Shown: positions 7,428-16,393, counted from the first letter of the stretch. The stretch: 64,000 nucleotides of DNA from Rhodoplanes sp. (GCF_013377085.1 NZ_JACAAX010000030.1:18992-82991); one strand, 5' to 3'. Program-made: numbers and translations. Notes: generated by a model from the sequence alone, not told the origin.

Positions 7428-8404
7428 GGCGCCTCGATCCTGTTCTCGCGGACGACCTCGCGCCAGTGCTCGATCTCCTGGTGCAGCAACGCCTTCGCGC
7501 CGGCCTCGCTGCGATACTGTTTGGCCGACACCGTCACGCCGGCCTTGGCGAAGGCGTCGAGAAGCTGCGGCTCGACCAGCGCGGCCTCCAGCGCCGCCCG
7601 CAGCCTGTCGGTGATCGCCTGCGGCGTGCCGGCCCGCGTCAGCAGCAGGCTCCAGAAATTGGTCAGCGATTTCGGCCCCAGCGCATCGGCGAGGCTCGGC
7701 ACGGTCGGCATCATCGGGGCGCGCTCCGCCGAGGTCACGGCGAAGGCCTTGGCGAGCCCTTCGCTGGCCGGGCCGACCGCCGCCTGCAGGGGCGTCGCGG
7801 TGAGATCGGCATGGCCGCCGATGACGTCCTGCATGGCCGGCCCGCCGCCGCGATACGGGATCATGTCGGCCTTCCCGGCGGCGGTCGCCAGCGGCACGAT
7901 GGCGAAATGGCTGGCGCTGCCGACGCCCGCATGGGCGAGCGTGGCCGGCGTCGGCGACGATTTCATCCAGGCGATCAGCTCGGGCAGCGTGTCGGCCGGA
8001 ATCGTCTTGCGCCCGAGGATCACCAGCGGCGAGTCGCTGACGAAGGCGACGGGCAGGAGGTCGCGCTCGGACTCGAACGGCAGCGTGCGATAGAGCGCGG
8101 CGTTGATGGCGAAGCCGACATTGTGCAGCAGCAGCGTCGTGCCGTCCGGGTTCGAGCGGGCGGTGCGGGCCGAGCCCATGTTGCCGGCGGCGCCGCTCAC
8201 CGTCTCGATGACGATGGTGCCACCGAGCTTCTCGGCCAGCACGGGCGCCAGAATCCGCGCCAGCACATCGGTGCCGCCGCCCGGCGCGAACGGAATGACC
8301 AGCGTGATGGGCCGGTCCGGATAGGTCTGGCTGCGCGCGGGTCGCGGGCACAGCAGTGTCGCAGCAGCCATTCCGGCCACCGCGCCTCGGCGCGTGACTG
8401 ACAC
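7424..8404 (-). CDS. Bug/TctC-type periplasmic tricarboxylate-transporter receptor
   Basis: A 326-aa extracytoplasmic binding protein. The Tat-like or Sec signal (VTRRGAVAGMAAATLL to ARSQ) is followed by YPDRPITLVIPFAPGGGTDVLAR, the defining start of the Bug family, then SNPDGTTLLL and GVGSASHFA. It would capture a carboxylate or other small acid in the periplasm for a TctAB permease, but none is encoded nearby, so it is an orphan receptor. The GTG start has AGGAGGAGA 8 nt upstream. The 3' end overlaps the NLR gene tail-to-tail by 4 nt. Confidence 0.92.
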   Translation of the reverse strand: MSVTRRGAVAGMAAATLLCPRPARSQTYPDRPITLVIPFAPGGGTDVLARILAPVLAEKLGGTIVIETVSGAAGNMGSARTARSNPDGTTLLLHNVGFAINAALYRTLPFESERDLLPVAFVSDSPLVILGRKTIPADTLPELIAWMKSSPTPATLAHAGVGSASHFAIVPLATAAGKADMIPYRGGGPAMQDVIGGHADLTATPLQAAVGPASEGLAKAFAVTSAERAPMMPTVPSLADALGPKSLTNFWSLLLTRAGTPQAITDRLRAALEAALVEPQLLDAFAKAGVTVSAKQYRSEAGAKALLHQEIEHWREVVRENRIEAP

Positions 8405-8523
8405 GATCGTCTCCTCCTGGTCGTTCCGCCCGTCGTTTTCTTGTTGCGACCGTTATGGCCGAGTGCGCGACGCCTGGCAACGACGACGCCGCACTTTGTA
8501 TGCATTCCCGGATGGGCCGGGCC

Positions 8524-9402
8524 TCACTTCGGCTCGAGCAGCTCCGCGAGGCGCGGATAGATCGTGGTGAAGTCGTCGCCGGCCCAGCCGAGATCGATGG
8601 CGCGCTTCAACAGATCGGCGGTCAGATGCGTGTAGGGCGCCGGCTCGCCGTGCCGGTCCGCATAGGCGGCCGCCATGCCCAAATCCTTCGCCAGATTGGA
8701 GACCGTCGAACGCCCGTCGAAGCGGCCGGACAAGATGTGGTTGGGGAAGCGCTTCTCGCTGATGAAGCTGCGGGCGTTGCCGGCGTTGAAGACGTCGATG
8801 ACGGCGGAAAGATCGAGCCCGGCCTTCTCGGCCATCCGGCAGCCCTCGCCCAGCACCAGGAAGTTGGTGTGGACGATCATGTTGTGAATGAGCTTCAGCG
8901 TATGCCCGGCGCCGCGCGGCCCGACCAGCGCGACCGTCTTGGCGATGACGGCCAGCACCGGGCGCACCTGCTCCAGCACGGCCGCCTCGCCGCCCACCAT
9001 CAGGGTGAGGGTGCCGGCGTCGGCGCCGGCGGCCCCGCCTGTCATGCCGCAGTCGAGATAGGCGCGGCCGGCGACGGCGGCCCGCGCCGCAAGCTCCCGG
9101 GTGCGCTCCGGATCCGAGGTGGTGAGGTCGACCAGCACCTGGCCCGGGTGGTCGACCGACAGAATCCCGTCCGGGCCGTCGAGCGTGGCGGCGATCTCGC
9201 GGGAGGTCGGCACCACGAAGACGATCACGTCGCAGCCCGCCGCCATCTCGCGGCCGGCCGCAAACACGATGCCGCGGCAGAACGGCAGCTCGCGCGCGCC
9301 CGGGGCCGGGTCGAACACGGCGCGCAAAAAACCGGCGCGGCTCAGATTGGCAGCGATGCCGCGGCCCATCTGGCCGAGGCCGACGACACCGACACTGGTC
9401 AT
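8524..9402 (-). CDS. NAD(P)-dependent beta-hydroxyacid dehydrogenase (3-hydroxyisobutyrate dehydrogenase family)
   Basis: A 292-aa cytoplasmic oxidoreductase. The N-terminal Rossmann motif is GVVGLGQMGRGIAANL. Substrate-binding DCGMTGGAAGADAGTL follows, then the catalytic lysine in GHTLKLIHNM, and the all-helical C-terminal domain. Family members oxidise 3-hydroxyisobutyrate, tartronate semialdehyde or related beta-hydroxyacids; the exact substrate is not readable. It lies 119 nt upstream of the Bug receptor on the same strand and may share its transcript, which would link uptake and oxidation of one acid. Confidence 0.9.
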   Translation of the reverse strand: MTSVGVVGLGQMGRGIAANLSRAGFLRAVFDPAPGARELPFCRGIVFAAGREMAAGCDVIVFVVPTSREIAATLDGPDGILSVDHPGQVLVDLTTSDPERTRELAARAAVAGRAYLDCGMTGGAAGADAGTLTLMVGGEAAVLEQVRPVLAVIAKTVALVGPRGAGHTLKLIHNMIVHTNFLVLGEGCRMAEKAGLDLSAVIDVFNAGNARSFISEKRFPNHILSGRFDGRSTVSNLAKDLGMAAAYADRHGEPAPYTHLTADLLKRAIDLGWAGDDFTTIYPRLAELLEPK

Positions 9403-9507
9403 GACGATGGCTGGTCCGTGCAGGAGGGCGGGACGTCCGAGGTTATGCGGGACGACAACTTGGTATGCAAGGTGCCGGCGATCCGCCGGCCGTGGCCCGG
9501 CCGCGGA

Positions 9508-10335
9508 TCACGGCCCGGCCGGCTCCATGCCCTTGGCGGCGAGCACGCGCGCCGCCTCCGGGCCGGACAGGACTTTCAGGAACGCCCGCGCGGCGTCGGG
9601 CGCCTTCGATGTCGCCGAGACACCGCCCGCATAAACGGTAAAATTCTGGATGTCGGCGGGCAGCGGCCCGACCAGCACGGCATCCTTGACGGCGATGATC
9701 TCGCTGATCTGGTGGATCGCCAGGTCGGCCTCTCCCGACACGACCCGCGTCGCCACCAGGCCGCCCGGCACCAGCACGGCCTTGGCCTTGACGGCATCGG
9801 CGATACCCCAGCGCTCGAACAGCTTCATCAGATAGATGCCGCTGGAGCCGCCGGCAGCCGGATCGATCATGGCGACGGCGCGAGCATTCAGCAGCGCCCG
9901 CTTGAACGCGTCGGCCGTCGAGATGTCCGGCTTCGCCGCGCCCTGCTTCACGGCGACGCCGATGCCGACCTTGGCGAGGCCGACCGGCGTATCAGCGACG
10001 ACGCGGCCGCTCTTGGCGAGCTCGGTGAAGCCGCCGGGGGTGAGCACCAGCACGTCGAACGTCTCGCCGCCCGCGACCCGCTTGACGACCGCGCCGGCCG
10101 TGTCGTTGACCACCTCGACCTTGTGACCCGTCGCTTTCTCGAACGGCGCGACCATCTCCTGAACGACCGACTTGTAGGCGCCCGTGGTGAGCACCTTTAT
10201 GTCGGCGGCGTGCGCCGGAGCACCGGCGACGGTCGCGGCGAGGAGCGCGCCCAGCATCGGCCCGGACAGGCGGGGCCACGCGGACCCGGTCGTCGACCGA
10301 AAGCGGTGGAGCGCATGCGCAAAAATATTCGGCAT
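9508..10335 (-). CDS. ModA-like periplasmic substrate-binding protein
   Basis: A 275-aa protein with a long signal region ending APAHA-ADIKVLTTGAYKSVV. The mature part resembles the molybdate/anion-binding SBP_bac_11 group: TGHKVEVVNDTAGAVVKRV, FDVLVLTPGGFTEL and GGSSGIYLMKLFERW. No ABC permease or ATPase is adjacent, so it may work with a distant transporter or as a sensor. I chose ATG at 10335 (MPNIFAHAL) with AGGACGACAG upstream; the longer frame runs into the palindromic repeat and is not credible. Ligand unknown; molybdate is only one option. Confidence 0.8.
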   Translation of the reverse strand: MPNIFAHALHRFRSTTGSAWPRLSGPMLGALLAATVAGAPAHAADIKVLTTGAYKSVVQEMVAPFEKATGHKVEVVNDTAGAVVKRVAGGETFDVLVLTPGGFTELAKSGRVVADTPVGLAKVGIGVAVKQGAAKPDISTADAFKRALLNARAVAMIDPAAGGSSGIYLMKLFERWGIADAVKAKAVLVPGGLVATRVVSGEADLAIHQISEIIAVKDAVLVGPLPADIQNFTVYAGGVSATSKAPDAARAFLKVLSGPEAARVLAAKGMEPAGP

Positions 10336-10432
10336 CTGTCGTCCTCGGATGGCGGCGGACGGTCCCGCCGGGGGGCCGCCACTGTCGAGCAGGCGGTCGG
10401 CCGTGTCCAGCCGGGATCCATGCCCGAGAGCC

Positions 10433-10527
10433 GTCATGCGCGGGCTCGACCCGCGCATCCATCCAGAACGAAAAAATGCATGTGTTCGACAGAAAGATGG
10501 ATCGCCGGGTCGAGCCCGGCGATGACG
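10433..10527. repeat. Paired palindromic intergenic repeat (REP/BIME-like), copy 1
   Basis: Two outward palindromes flank about 35 nt. The left arm is GCGCGGG-CTCGA-CCCGCGC plus ATCCATC. The right arm is GATGGAT plus CGCCGGG-TCGAG-CCCGGCG. The stems differ between arms yet each is self-complementary, the sign of selected hairpins. The same element appears at 42107-42198. The rest of the gap 10336-10576 shows nothing else. Confidence 0.8.
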
Positions 10528-10576
10528 CCGAGGACGATCCGTTTCGCTGCTCGTTTCGTAGTCCGGTCGGCAGCCG

Positions 10577-11557
10577 TCAGTTGAAATTGATGTTGGTCGC
10601 CTTCACCAGCGCGAACGTGTTGGCGATCTCGGTCCTGATCAGTGCGTCGAACTCCGCCGGAGTGATCGGCATCACGTCGACGCCCTCCTGGGACAGCCTC
10701 TCGGCCAGCCCCGGCGTGCGCAGCGCCTTCTGGGTCTCGGCGTTCATCTTCTCGACGATGTCGCGCGGCGTCTTGGCCGGCATGAACATGCCGGTCCAGA
10801 ACGTGTAGTCGGAATTGGCGTAGCCGAGCTCGGTCGTGGTCGGCACGTCGGGCAGGGCCGAGCATCGCTTCGGCGTCGTCACGGCGAGCGCGACCAGCGA
10901 GCCGTCGCGGACGAAGGTCAGGGCCGCCGCGATGCTCGAGCAGGAAAAATCGACGCGCCCGGTCATCACCTCGACCAGCGCCTCCGGCATGCCGCGGAAC
11001 GGCACATGAACGCCCGGGAAGCCGGCGGCGTAGCGGAAGCGCTCGGTGCTGACATGGGTGGCCGAGCCGACACCGGCGGTGCCGAAGGTGACGCCTCCCG
11101 GCTTGCGTTTGGCGGCGGCGACGAAGTCCTGCAGCGTCTTGTAGCCGGCCGACGGCGGCACCACGATCACGTTGGGCGACGAGCCGAGCGCGGCGACGGC
11201 CGAGAGATCGCGGGCGACGTCGTAGGCGAGCTTCGGATAGACGACCGGGGTCGCCGAATGCATCGACGAGTTGATCAGCACCGTGTAGCCGTCCGGGTCG
11301 GAGCGCGCCACCGTGGCGCCGGCGATGGTGCCGCCCGCGCCGGGCCGGTTCTCGACGATGATGTTCTGGCCGATCAGCCGCGACAGCGGATCGAGCGTCA
11401 TGCGGGCGACGATGTCGATCGTGCTGCCGGCCGACAGGGTGACGATCGCCTTGATGGGCTTCGACGGCCAAGTCTCGGCACGTGCGGTCAGGCACAAGGC
11501 GGGCGCGGCGAGTGCGGCTCCGGCGAGCTGCAGACCCCGACGGCGGGTGAGCGTCAC
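10577..11557 (-). CDS. Bug/TctC-type periplasmic receptor
   Basis: A 326-aa receptor with a twin-arginine-like signal (TRRRGLQLAGAALAAPAL to ARAE). The mature start is TWPSKPIKAIVTLSAGSTID, then IVENRPGAGGTIAG, SDPDGYTVLIN and GTAGVGSATHV, all typical of the family. It presumably delivers a carboxylate to a tripartite tricarboxylate transporter encoded elsewhere. The GTG start at 11557 is supported by GGGAGGAACGATC directly upstream. The much longer frame to 12109 reads antisense through the LysR gene and is an artefact of high GC. LysR at 11665 lies just upstream on the same strand and could regulate it. Confidence 0.92.
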   Translation of the reverse strand: MTLTRRRGLQLAGAALAAPALCLTARAETWPSKPIKAIVTLSAGSTIDIVARMTLDPLSRLIGQNIIVENRPGAGGTIAGATVARSDPDGYTVLINSSMHSATPVVYPKLAYDVARDLSAVAALGSSPNVIVVPPSAGYKTLQDFVAAAKRKPGGVTFGTAGVGSATHVSTERFRYAAGFPGVHVPFRGMPEALVEVMTGRVDFSCSSIAAALTFVRDGSLVALAVTTPKRCSALPDVPTTTELGYANSDYTFWTGMFMPAKTPRDIVEKMNAETQKALRTPGLAERLSQEGVDVMPITPAEFDALIRTEIANTFALVKATNINFN

Positions 11558-11664
11558 GATCGTTCCTCCCAGAACGTGAGAAATTCGGGCCCGAATCCTA
11601 GCCTTCCACCGGCGCGTGCGACATACGCAGTGTTCCAGTTCGACACCGTGCTGATCAGCGCCGG

Positions 11665-12591
11665 TCACGCGGCCGTCGGGTCGCGCTCCCACGGCGGAAC
11701 CGGCGAGAACAACTCGGCGAGGAGATCGATCATGGCGCGCACCTTGGCGGGCGGTCGGCGGTCGGCCGGATAGGCGGCGAAGACGCCGGCCATCGGCACC
11801 GGCTCCTCGTCCAGCGTCAGCGGCACCAGGAGACCGGCGCGGATCTCGCGCCCGACCAGGAAGTTCGGCATGTAGACGATGCCCTGGCCGGCCACCGCCG
11901 CCACCACCAGGGCGTCGCCGTTGTTGGCTTTCAGGTTCCCCGAGACCTCGACGCTGTGGCGCCCGTCGCGGCCGAACGGCCAGCGCCCCGCGCCGACCGA
12001 CTGCGCCAGCGTGTAGTCGAGGCAGTTGTGCCGGCCGAGATCCGCGATGGTGCGGGGCGTCCCGTGGCTGGCCAGATAGGTCGGCGCGGCGCAGACCAGG
12101 ATGCGGCACGGCGCCAGCCGGCGCGCCACCATGGTCGAGCTCTGCATCCGGCCGATCCGCACCACCATGTCCCAGCCTTCCTCGATGAGGTCGACGAAAC
12201 GGTCGTTGAGGCCGAGATCGACGGTGAGGTCGGGGTGGCGGCGCGACAGCTCCGGCAGCAGCGGCGCGATCTCGTGGATGCCGAACGAGAAGGGCACGTT
12301 GAGGCGCAGCGTGCCGCGCACCTCGACGGTCTCGATCGAGGCTGCGGCGTCCGCTTCCTCGAGCTCGGCCAGGATGCGCTCGACCGATTCGAGATAGCGC
12401 CGCCCCGCCTCGGTCAGCGTCAGCCGCCGCGTGGTGCGGTGCAGGAGCTTGGTGCCGAGCCGCGCCTCCAGGGCAGCGAGGTGCTTGGTCGCCATGGTCT
12501 GCGACATGCCGAGCGCCCGCCCGGCCGCCGACAGGCTGCCGAGCGCCGCCACCCGGGCGAACACCTGCATTCCGGTGACGCGATCGAGCAT
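11665..12591 (-). CDS. LysR-family transcriptional regulator
   Basis: A 308-aa regulator. The N-terminal winged helix (about 5-65) includes FARVAALGSLSAAGRALGMSQ and RLGTKLLHRTTRRLTLTEAG. The C-terminal periplasmic-binding-like domain runs from about 90 (VRGTLRLNVPFSFG). It belongs to the subgroup of short-lived aromatic/redox regulators with DLVxRIG-like text (WDMVVRIGRM). Start ATG at 12591 has GAGGAAG upstream. It is divergent from the DoxX/VOC/reductase operon with a 119-nt gap, so it most likely controls that operon and itself. Confidence 0.92.
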   Translation of the reverse strand: MLDRVTGMQVFARVAALGSLSAAGRALGMSQTMATKHLAALEARLGTKLLHRTTRRLTLTEAGRRYLESVERILAELEEADAAASIETVEVRGTLRLNVPFSFGIHEIAPLLPELSRRHPDLTVDLGLNDRFVDLIEEGWDMVVRIGRMQSSTMVARRLAPCRILVCAAPTYLASHGTPRTIADLGRHNCLDYTLAQSVGAGRWPFGRDGRHSVEVSGNLKANNGDALVVAAVAGQGIVYMPNFLVGREIRAGLLVPLTLDEEPVPMAGVFAAYPADRRPPAKVRAMIDLLAELFSPVPPWERDPTAA

Positions 12592-12710
12592 TTTGGCTTC
12601 CTCACACCTTTGGTGTGAGATGATATCCTGCCTCGGGTAATAATCAAACCAGGGAAATGATGGCACATAAGGGCCATCGGAACGCGACGCTCACCCCCAC
12701 GGAGGCATCC

Positions 12711-13136
12711 ATGATCGACGATCGTACCGCTCCCTATGCCGCTCTCCTGCTCCGCGTCAGCCTCGGCGCCCTGCTGCTGGCGCACGGGCTCCTGCTCAAG
12801 GTCCTGACCTTCGGGATTCCCGGCACGGTCGGCTACTTCGAGAGCATCGGCTATCCGGGCTTCTTCGCCTATCTGGTCATTCTCGGCGAGATCGGCGGCG
12901 GCCTCGCGCTGATCCTCGGCCTGTGGACCCGGCCGATCGCGCTCCTGCTGCTGCCGCTCCTGATCGGCGCCACCCTGCAGCATGTCGGCAACGGCTGGAT
13001 GTTCGCCGGCAAGGGCGGCGGCTGGGAGTTCCCGGCGTTCTGGACCATCATGCTGGTCGTGCAGGCCCTGCTCGGCGACGGCGCCTTTGCCCTGCGGCCG
13101 TCTTTTCAGCAGCTCCGCATAGCCGAAGCGCGCTGA
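12711..13136 (+). CDS. DoxX family membrane protein
   Basis: A 141-aa inner-membrane protein with four predicted helices: residues 9-30, LLLRVSLGALLLAHGLLLK; then 44-66; LALILGLWTRPIALLLLP; and a C-terminal one. DoxX/DUF417-like proteins are small four-helix membrane proteins linked to quinone or thiol redox. ATG at 12711 follows CGGAGGCATCC. The ATG at 12657 would add a hydrophilic leader with no ribosome site. First gene of a three-gene operon, divergent from LysR. Confidence 0.85.
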   Translation: MIDDRTAPYAALLLRVSLGALLLAHGLLLKVLTFGIPGTVGYFESIGYPGFFAYLVILGEIGGGLALILGLWTRPIALLLLPLLIGATLQHVGNGWMFAGKGGGWEFPAFWTIMLVVQALLGDGAFALRPSFQQLRIAEAR

Positions 13137-13174
13137 CGCGCATTACCTCTCCGTCGACCGCACTGGAGGCTCGC

Positions 13175-13702
13175 ATGTCAAACGCGTCCACCCTCGACCG
13201 GATCGAGCCGGCGCTGACCCCGGCCCCGATCGATCCGGGCACCCGCATCGGCCACGTCCACCTCAAGGTGGCGGATCTCGATCGTGCGCTCGCCTTCTGG
13301 TGCGGTGTCCTCGGCTTCGAGCTGACGCAGCGCTACGGCAGCCAGGCGGCGTTCGTGTCCGCCGGCGGCTACCACCACCACATCGGCCTCAACACCTGGG
13401 AGAGCAAAGGCGGGTCGCCGCCGCCGCGCGGCACCACCGGGCTCTTCCATGTCGCGATCCTGTATCCGACCCGGGCGACGCTGGCCGACGCCCTGCGGCG
13501 CCTGATCGCCGCCGGGGTGCCGCTCGACGGCGCCAGCGACCACGGCGTCAGCCAGGCCCTCTATCTGCACGATCCCGACGGCAACGGCGTCGAGCTCTAC
13601 TGGGATCGCGACGAGACCGACTGGCCGCGCTCGGCCGACGGCACGCTCGCCATGGTCACCCGGCCGCTCGATCTCGACAACCTGCTGACCGAGGTGGCGT
13701 GA
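13175..13702 (+). CDS. VOC (glyoxalase/extradiol dioxygenase-like) family protein
   Basis: A 175-aa vicinal-oxygen-chelate protein similar to CatE-type catechol 2,3-dioxygenase-like proteins. It begins its domain at residue 24 with RIGHVHLKVADLDRALAFW. Likely metal ligands are H28 in GHVHLKV, the H in HHHIGLN, and E in NGVELYWDR. It sits 38 nt after doxX with GGAGGCTCGC before the ATG. Substrate unknown; the neighbouring reductase and DoxX suggest quinone or electrophile handling. Confidence 0.87.
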   Translation: MSNASTLDRIEPALTPAPIDPGTRIGHVHLKVADLDRALAFWCGVLGFELTQRYGSQAAFVSAGGYHHHIGLNTWESKGGSPPPRGTTGLFHVAILYPTRATLADALRRLIAAGVPLDGASDHGVSQALYLHDPDGNGVELYWDRDETDWPRSADGTLAMVTRPLDLDNLLTEVA

Positions 13703-13743
13703 CGCCACCGCCCCGGACCCGTTTCACTCAAGAGGAGACCCCC

Positions 13744-14295
13744 GTGAGCCAGATCAAGATCGCCGTCATCGTCGGCAGCCTGCGCCGCGACTCGTTCAAC
13801 AAGAAATTCGCCGCCGCGCTCGCCAAGCTGGCGCCGGCGGACGTCACCCTGACCCCGGTCGAGATCGGCGACCTGCCGCTCTACAACCAGGACGACGACG
13901 GCAACCAGGCGCCGGCCGTGAAGCGGCTGAAGTCCGAGATCGCCGCCTCGCAGGGCGTCATCTTCGTCACGCCGGAATACAACCGCTCGGTCCCGGGCGT
14001 GCTGAAGAACGCCATCGACAACGCCTCCCGCCCTTACGGGCAGAGCGCCTGGGCCGGCAAGCCGGCCGGCGTCATCGGCGTCTCGGTCGGGGCGATCGGC
14101 ACGGCGCTGGCGCAGCAGCACCTGCGCAACGTCCTGGCCTATCTGGACATGCCGACGCTCGGCCAGCCCGAGGCCTTCATCCAGGCCAAAGACGGCCTGT
14201 TCGACGCCGACGGCGCGATCGGCGCGGCGAGCCGCGGCTTCGTCAAGGGCTGGCTCGACCGCTACTTGGCCTTCGTGAAGACCCACGCCGGCTGA
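13744..14295 (+). CDS. NAD(P)H-dependent FMN reductase / quinone reductase
   Basis: A 183-aa flavodoxin-fold enzyme of the NADPH-dependent FMN reductase group (ChrR/azoreductase-like). The phosphate-binding loop is IVGSLRRDSFNKK, and the flavin and active-site motif TPEYNRSVPGVLKNAIDNASRP is conserved. It reduces flavins or quinones by two electrons. The GTG start at 13744 follows AAGAGGAGACCCCC. It is the last gene of the LysR-linked operon, matching DoxX/VOC/reductase sets induced by electrophiles. Confidence 0.92.
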   Translation: MSQIKIAVIVGSLRRDSFNKKFAAALAKLAPADVTLTPVEIGDLPLYNQDDDGNQAPAVKRLKSEIAASQGVIFVTPEYNRSVPGVLKNAIDNASRPYGQSAWAGKPAGVIGVSVGAIGTALAQQHLRNVLAYLDMPTLGQPEAFIQAKDGLFDADGAIGAASRGFVKGWLDRYLAFVKTHAG

Positions 14296-14351
14296 GTCCC
14301 CGATTGCCCCCATTGGCTCGAAGTCAAGGTTCTGCGAGCCGCCAATTCTCC

Positions 14352-14490
14352 GTCATTCCGGGGCGCCGCCAACGGGTCCGGCCTTCGGCCGGCCCGATGA
14401 CAGGCTCCGCGGCGAGCCCGGAATCCATACACACAGACCGGGGTTATGGGTTCCGGGCTCGCGGCCTGCCGGCCGCGCTCCGGAACGACG
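14352..14490. repeat. Palindromic intergenic repeat of the GTCATTCCGGGG type, copy 1
   Basis: It starts with GTCATTCCGGGGC and ends with GCTCCGGAACGAC. Inner arms GAGCCCGGAATCCAT and ATGGGTTCCGGGCTC surround a short AT-richer loop, so the whole forms a long imperfect hairpin. A related copy is at 38751-38853. The gap 14296-14553 holds nothing else visible. Confidence 0.65.
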
Positions 14491-14553
14491 AAGACCGGGG
14501 GTCATCGCCTCACTCGTCAAGTCAGCGCGTATGCGGTGGCCCCCGGGTCGCGC

Positions 14554-15588
14554 TCAGCCTCCCGCGACCTGGGCATCCCGGCCGGTGCCGCCGCCCCGAA
14601 GGCGGTGCCGGCCGAATGCGGCTTCGGCATTGGCGCACCGGATTTTCCGGCGCAGCGCCTCGTCGAGATGGCCGAGATCGTGGTCGGCGTCCGCCGCCCC
14701 CATCGGAAACGGCCAATCGCTGCCGAGCACGATGCGATCCGCGCCCATCACCGTGATCAGATAATCGAGATAGGCCGGGTCGTGCACCAGGCTGTCGACG
14801 TAGAAGCGTCGCAGCGCATCGCGCGGCAAGAGCGTCCGCTCCGGCACGCCGGGTCGCTTGGTCAGCACGCCCTGTTGCCAGCGGCCCGCCAGTGTCGCGG
14901 CACAGCCGCCACCATGGGCCAGCACGATGGTGAGCCGCGGATGCCGCTCGAACACGCCGCCGAGGATGAAGTCGGCGGCCGCGAGCGTCGTCTCGTAGGG
15001 ATTGCCGAGCAGGTTGCTCAGATAATGGCGGTCGAGCCGCGCATCCGGACACGTGCCCGGATGCAGGAAGGCCGCGAGCCCGCGTCGCTCGAGCACGGTC
15101 CACAGCGGCGCGTAGTCGGCGTCCGCGTAGCTGCGCCCCAAAAGCTCGGTGCCGATGACGACGCCGGCCCAAGACTCGTCCAGCGACTCGTCGAGCTGTT
15201 CGGCCACCTCGGCGGCGAGCGCCGGATCCTCGACCGGCAGATAGGCGAGCGGCCGCAGCCGCGCCCCGTGCGCCGCGCAGGCCTGGCGCAACCCGGCATT
15301 GATCATCGCGACATAGGCGCGGCGTTCGCCGGCGCCGAGATCGGGCCGGAAAAGCGGCGGCGGCACCGAGACGAGAGCGCCGTCGAGGCCGTCGCGGGCG
15401 ACGCGATCGACCAGCTTGTCGGCGTCCGAGATCGGATGCAGCGGCACGCCGTGGGCGCAGACCCGCAGCGTGCCGGCCGCCGTCGTCATGCCGAACACGG
15501 CCTTCTCGGCGACGGCCTCGACCAGCGCCGGCGGGATCAGGTGCGTGTGGACATCCCAACCGCCGAGATCAGTGGGCGTCTGCGTCAT
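14554..15588 (-). CDS. Amidohydrolase-2 (ACMSD-like) family metal-dependent hydrolase/decarboxylase
   Basis: A 344-aa TIM-barrel enzyme. Metal-site motifs in order are DVHTHLIPP (HxH near residue 14), AFLHPGTC, IVLAHGGGCAA and LGSDWPFPMG. This set marks the ACMSD/2-amidohydrolase group, which decarboxylates or hydrolyses ring-cleavage products and related acids. Its start lies inside the end of the upstream cupin gene (20-nt overlap), so the two are translationally coupled. It is the last gene of the GntR-Ldh-RidA-FAH-cupin cluster. Substrate unknown. Confidence 0.88.
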   Translation of the reverse strand: MTQTPTDLGGWDVHTHLIPPALVEAVAEKAVFGMTTAAGTLRVCAHGVPLHPISDADKLVDRVARDGLDGALVSVPPPLFRPDLGAGERRAYVAMINAGLRQACAAHGARLRPLAYLPVEDPALAAEVAEQLDESLDESWAGVVIGTELLGRSYADADYAPLWTVLERRGLAAFLHPGTCPDARLDRHYLSNLLGNPYETTLAAADFILGGVFERHPRLTIVLAHGGGCAATLAGRWQQGVLTKRPGVPERTLLPRDALRRFYVDSLVHDPAYLDYLITVMGADRIVLGSDWPFPMGAADADHDLGHLDEALRRKIRCANAEAAFGRHRLRGGGTGRDAQVAGG

Positions 15589-16393
15589 CGGTGTACCAGG
15601 TCGGGCGCACCGGATAGTGCGGGCCGTCGTAGATCTCGAGCAGGATCGAGGTCTCCTCGGCGATGGTCGGGCCGTGCACGCTGCCCTTCGGGTTCCAGTA
15701 GAAGCAGCCCGGCGTCAGCGTCGTCCCGGTCGGGATGTAGCGGTACTTGCCCGACAGGCAGAACATGAACTGATTGGAGGCGTGGGCGTGGGCCTCCGGC
15801 ACGCCGGAGCCCTGCTCGAACTTGACCAGGCCGATCGAGGCACCGGTCTCCTCGTTGCGCCACAGCATCTTTTGCGACAGGCCGGCGAGCGATTTCGCCG
15901 CCCATTCCAGGTCGGCGGTCTGGATGAGGATTTCCTTGAAGGCGCTCATCGCGTCCGCCGGCATCGCGGCAGCGCCGCCGCCAGCCGGCTCGGCCTTCGC
16001 GGCTTCGGTCTTGGGGGCTTCCGCACTCGGCAACGGCGCCTCCTCGGGCGTCCAGGTGATGTGCTTCAGCTCGACCAGCCGGGCCAGATACGTGACCTTC
16101 GACTTGTTGGTCAGCTTGTGCACGGGCCGCATGCCGTCGATGAAGACGGTGTGGCCGGTCGGTTCGTATGTGTCGCGCTTGTCGCCGAAGATGGTCTCGA
16201 CCTCGTTCTCGCCGCCGCCGAGCGAGATCACGGCGTAAGGATGGTAGTGGATGTGGAAATCGATGGTCTGGCCGGGCTCGAGCTTCACCTCCCAGACGCG
16301 GACGTGATCATTTTCCAGCACGATGCGGTTGCCGATCTGGCGCAGCGTGACGCCGCGCTCCGCGGCGCGCTTCAGGCCGTGAATGTCGCTCAT
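15569..16393 (-). CDS. Double-cupin protein
   Basis: A 274-aa protein with two cupin domains joined by an Ala/Pro-rich linker (about 130-150). The N-terminal cupin has VRVWEVKLEPGQTIDFHIHYHPY, reading HxHxxPY at the metal site. The C-terminal cupin has GVPEAHAHASNQFMFCLSG and ends WYTDDADAH. Such proteins can be dioxygenases, isomerases or binding proteins. The N-terminal half is a clear paralogue of the next gene (16438-16830). I chose ATG at 16393 (MSDIHGLKRA). It is part of the catabolic operon. Confidence 0.82.
   Translation of the reverse strand: MSDIHGLKRAAERGVTLRQIGNRIVLENDHVRVWEVKLEPGQTIDFHIHYHPYAVISLGGGENEVETIFGDKRDTYEPTGHTVFIDGMRPVHKLTNKSKVTYLARLVELKHITWTPEEAPLPSAEAPKTEAAKAEPAGGGAAAMPADAMSAFKEILIQTADLEWAAKSLAGLSQKMLWRNEETGASIGLVKFEQGSGVPEAHAHASNQFMFCLSGKYRYIPTGTTLTPGCFYWNPKGSVHGPTIAEETSILLEIYDGPHYPVRPTWYTDDADAH

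Noticed and set aside
14296..14553. Short plus-strand open frames across the intergenic region
   Set aside because: They are produced by the palindromic repeat and by the antisense of the amidohydrolase.
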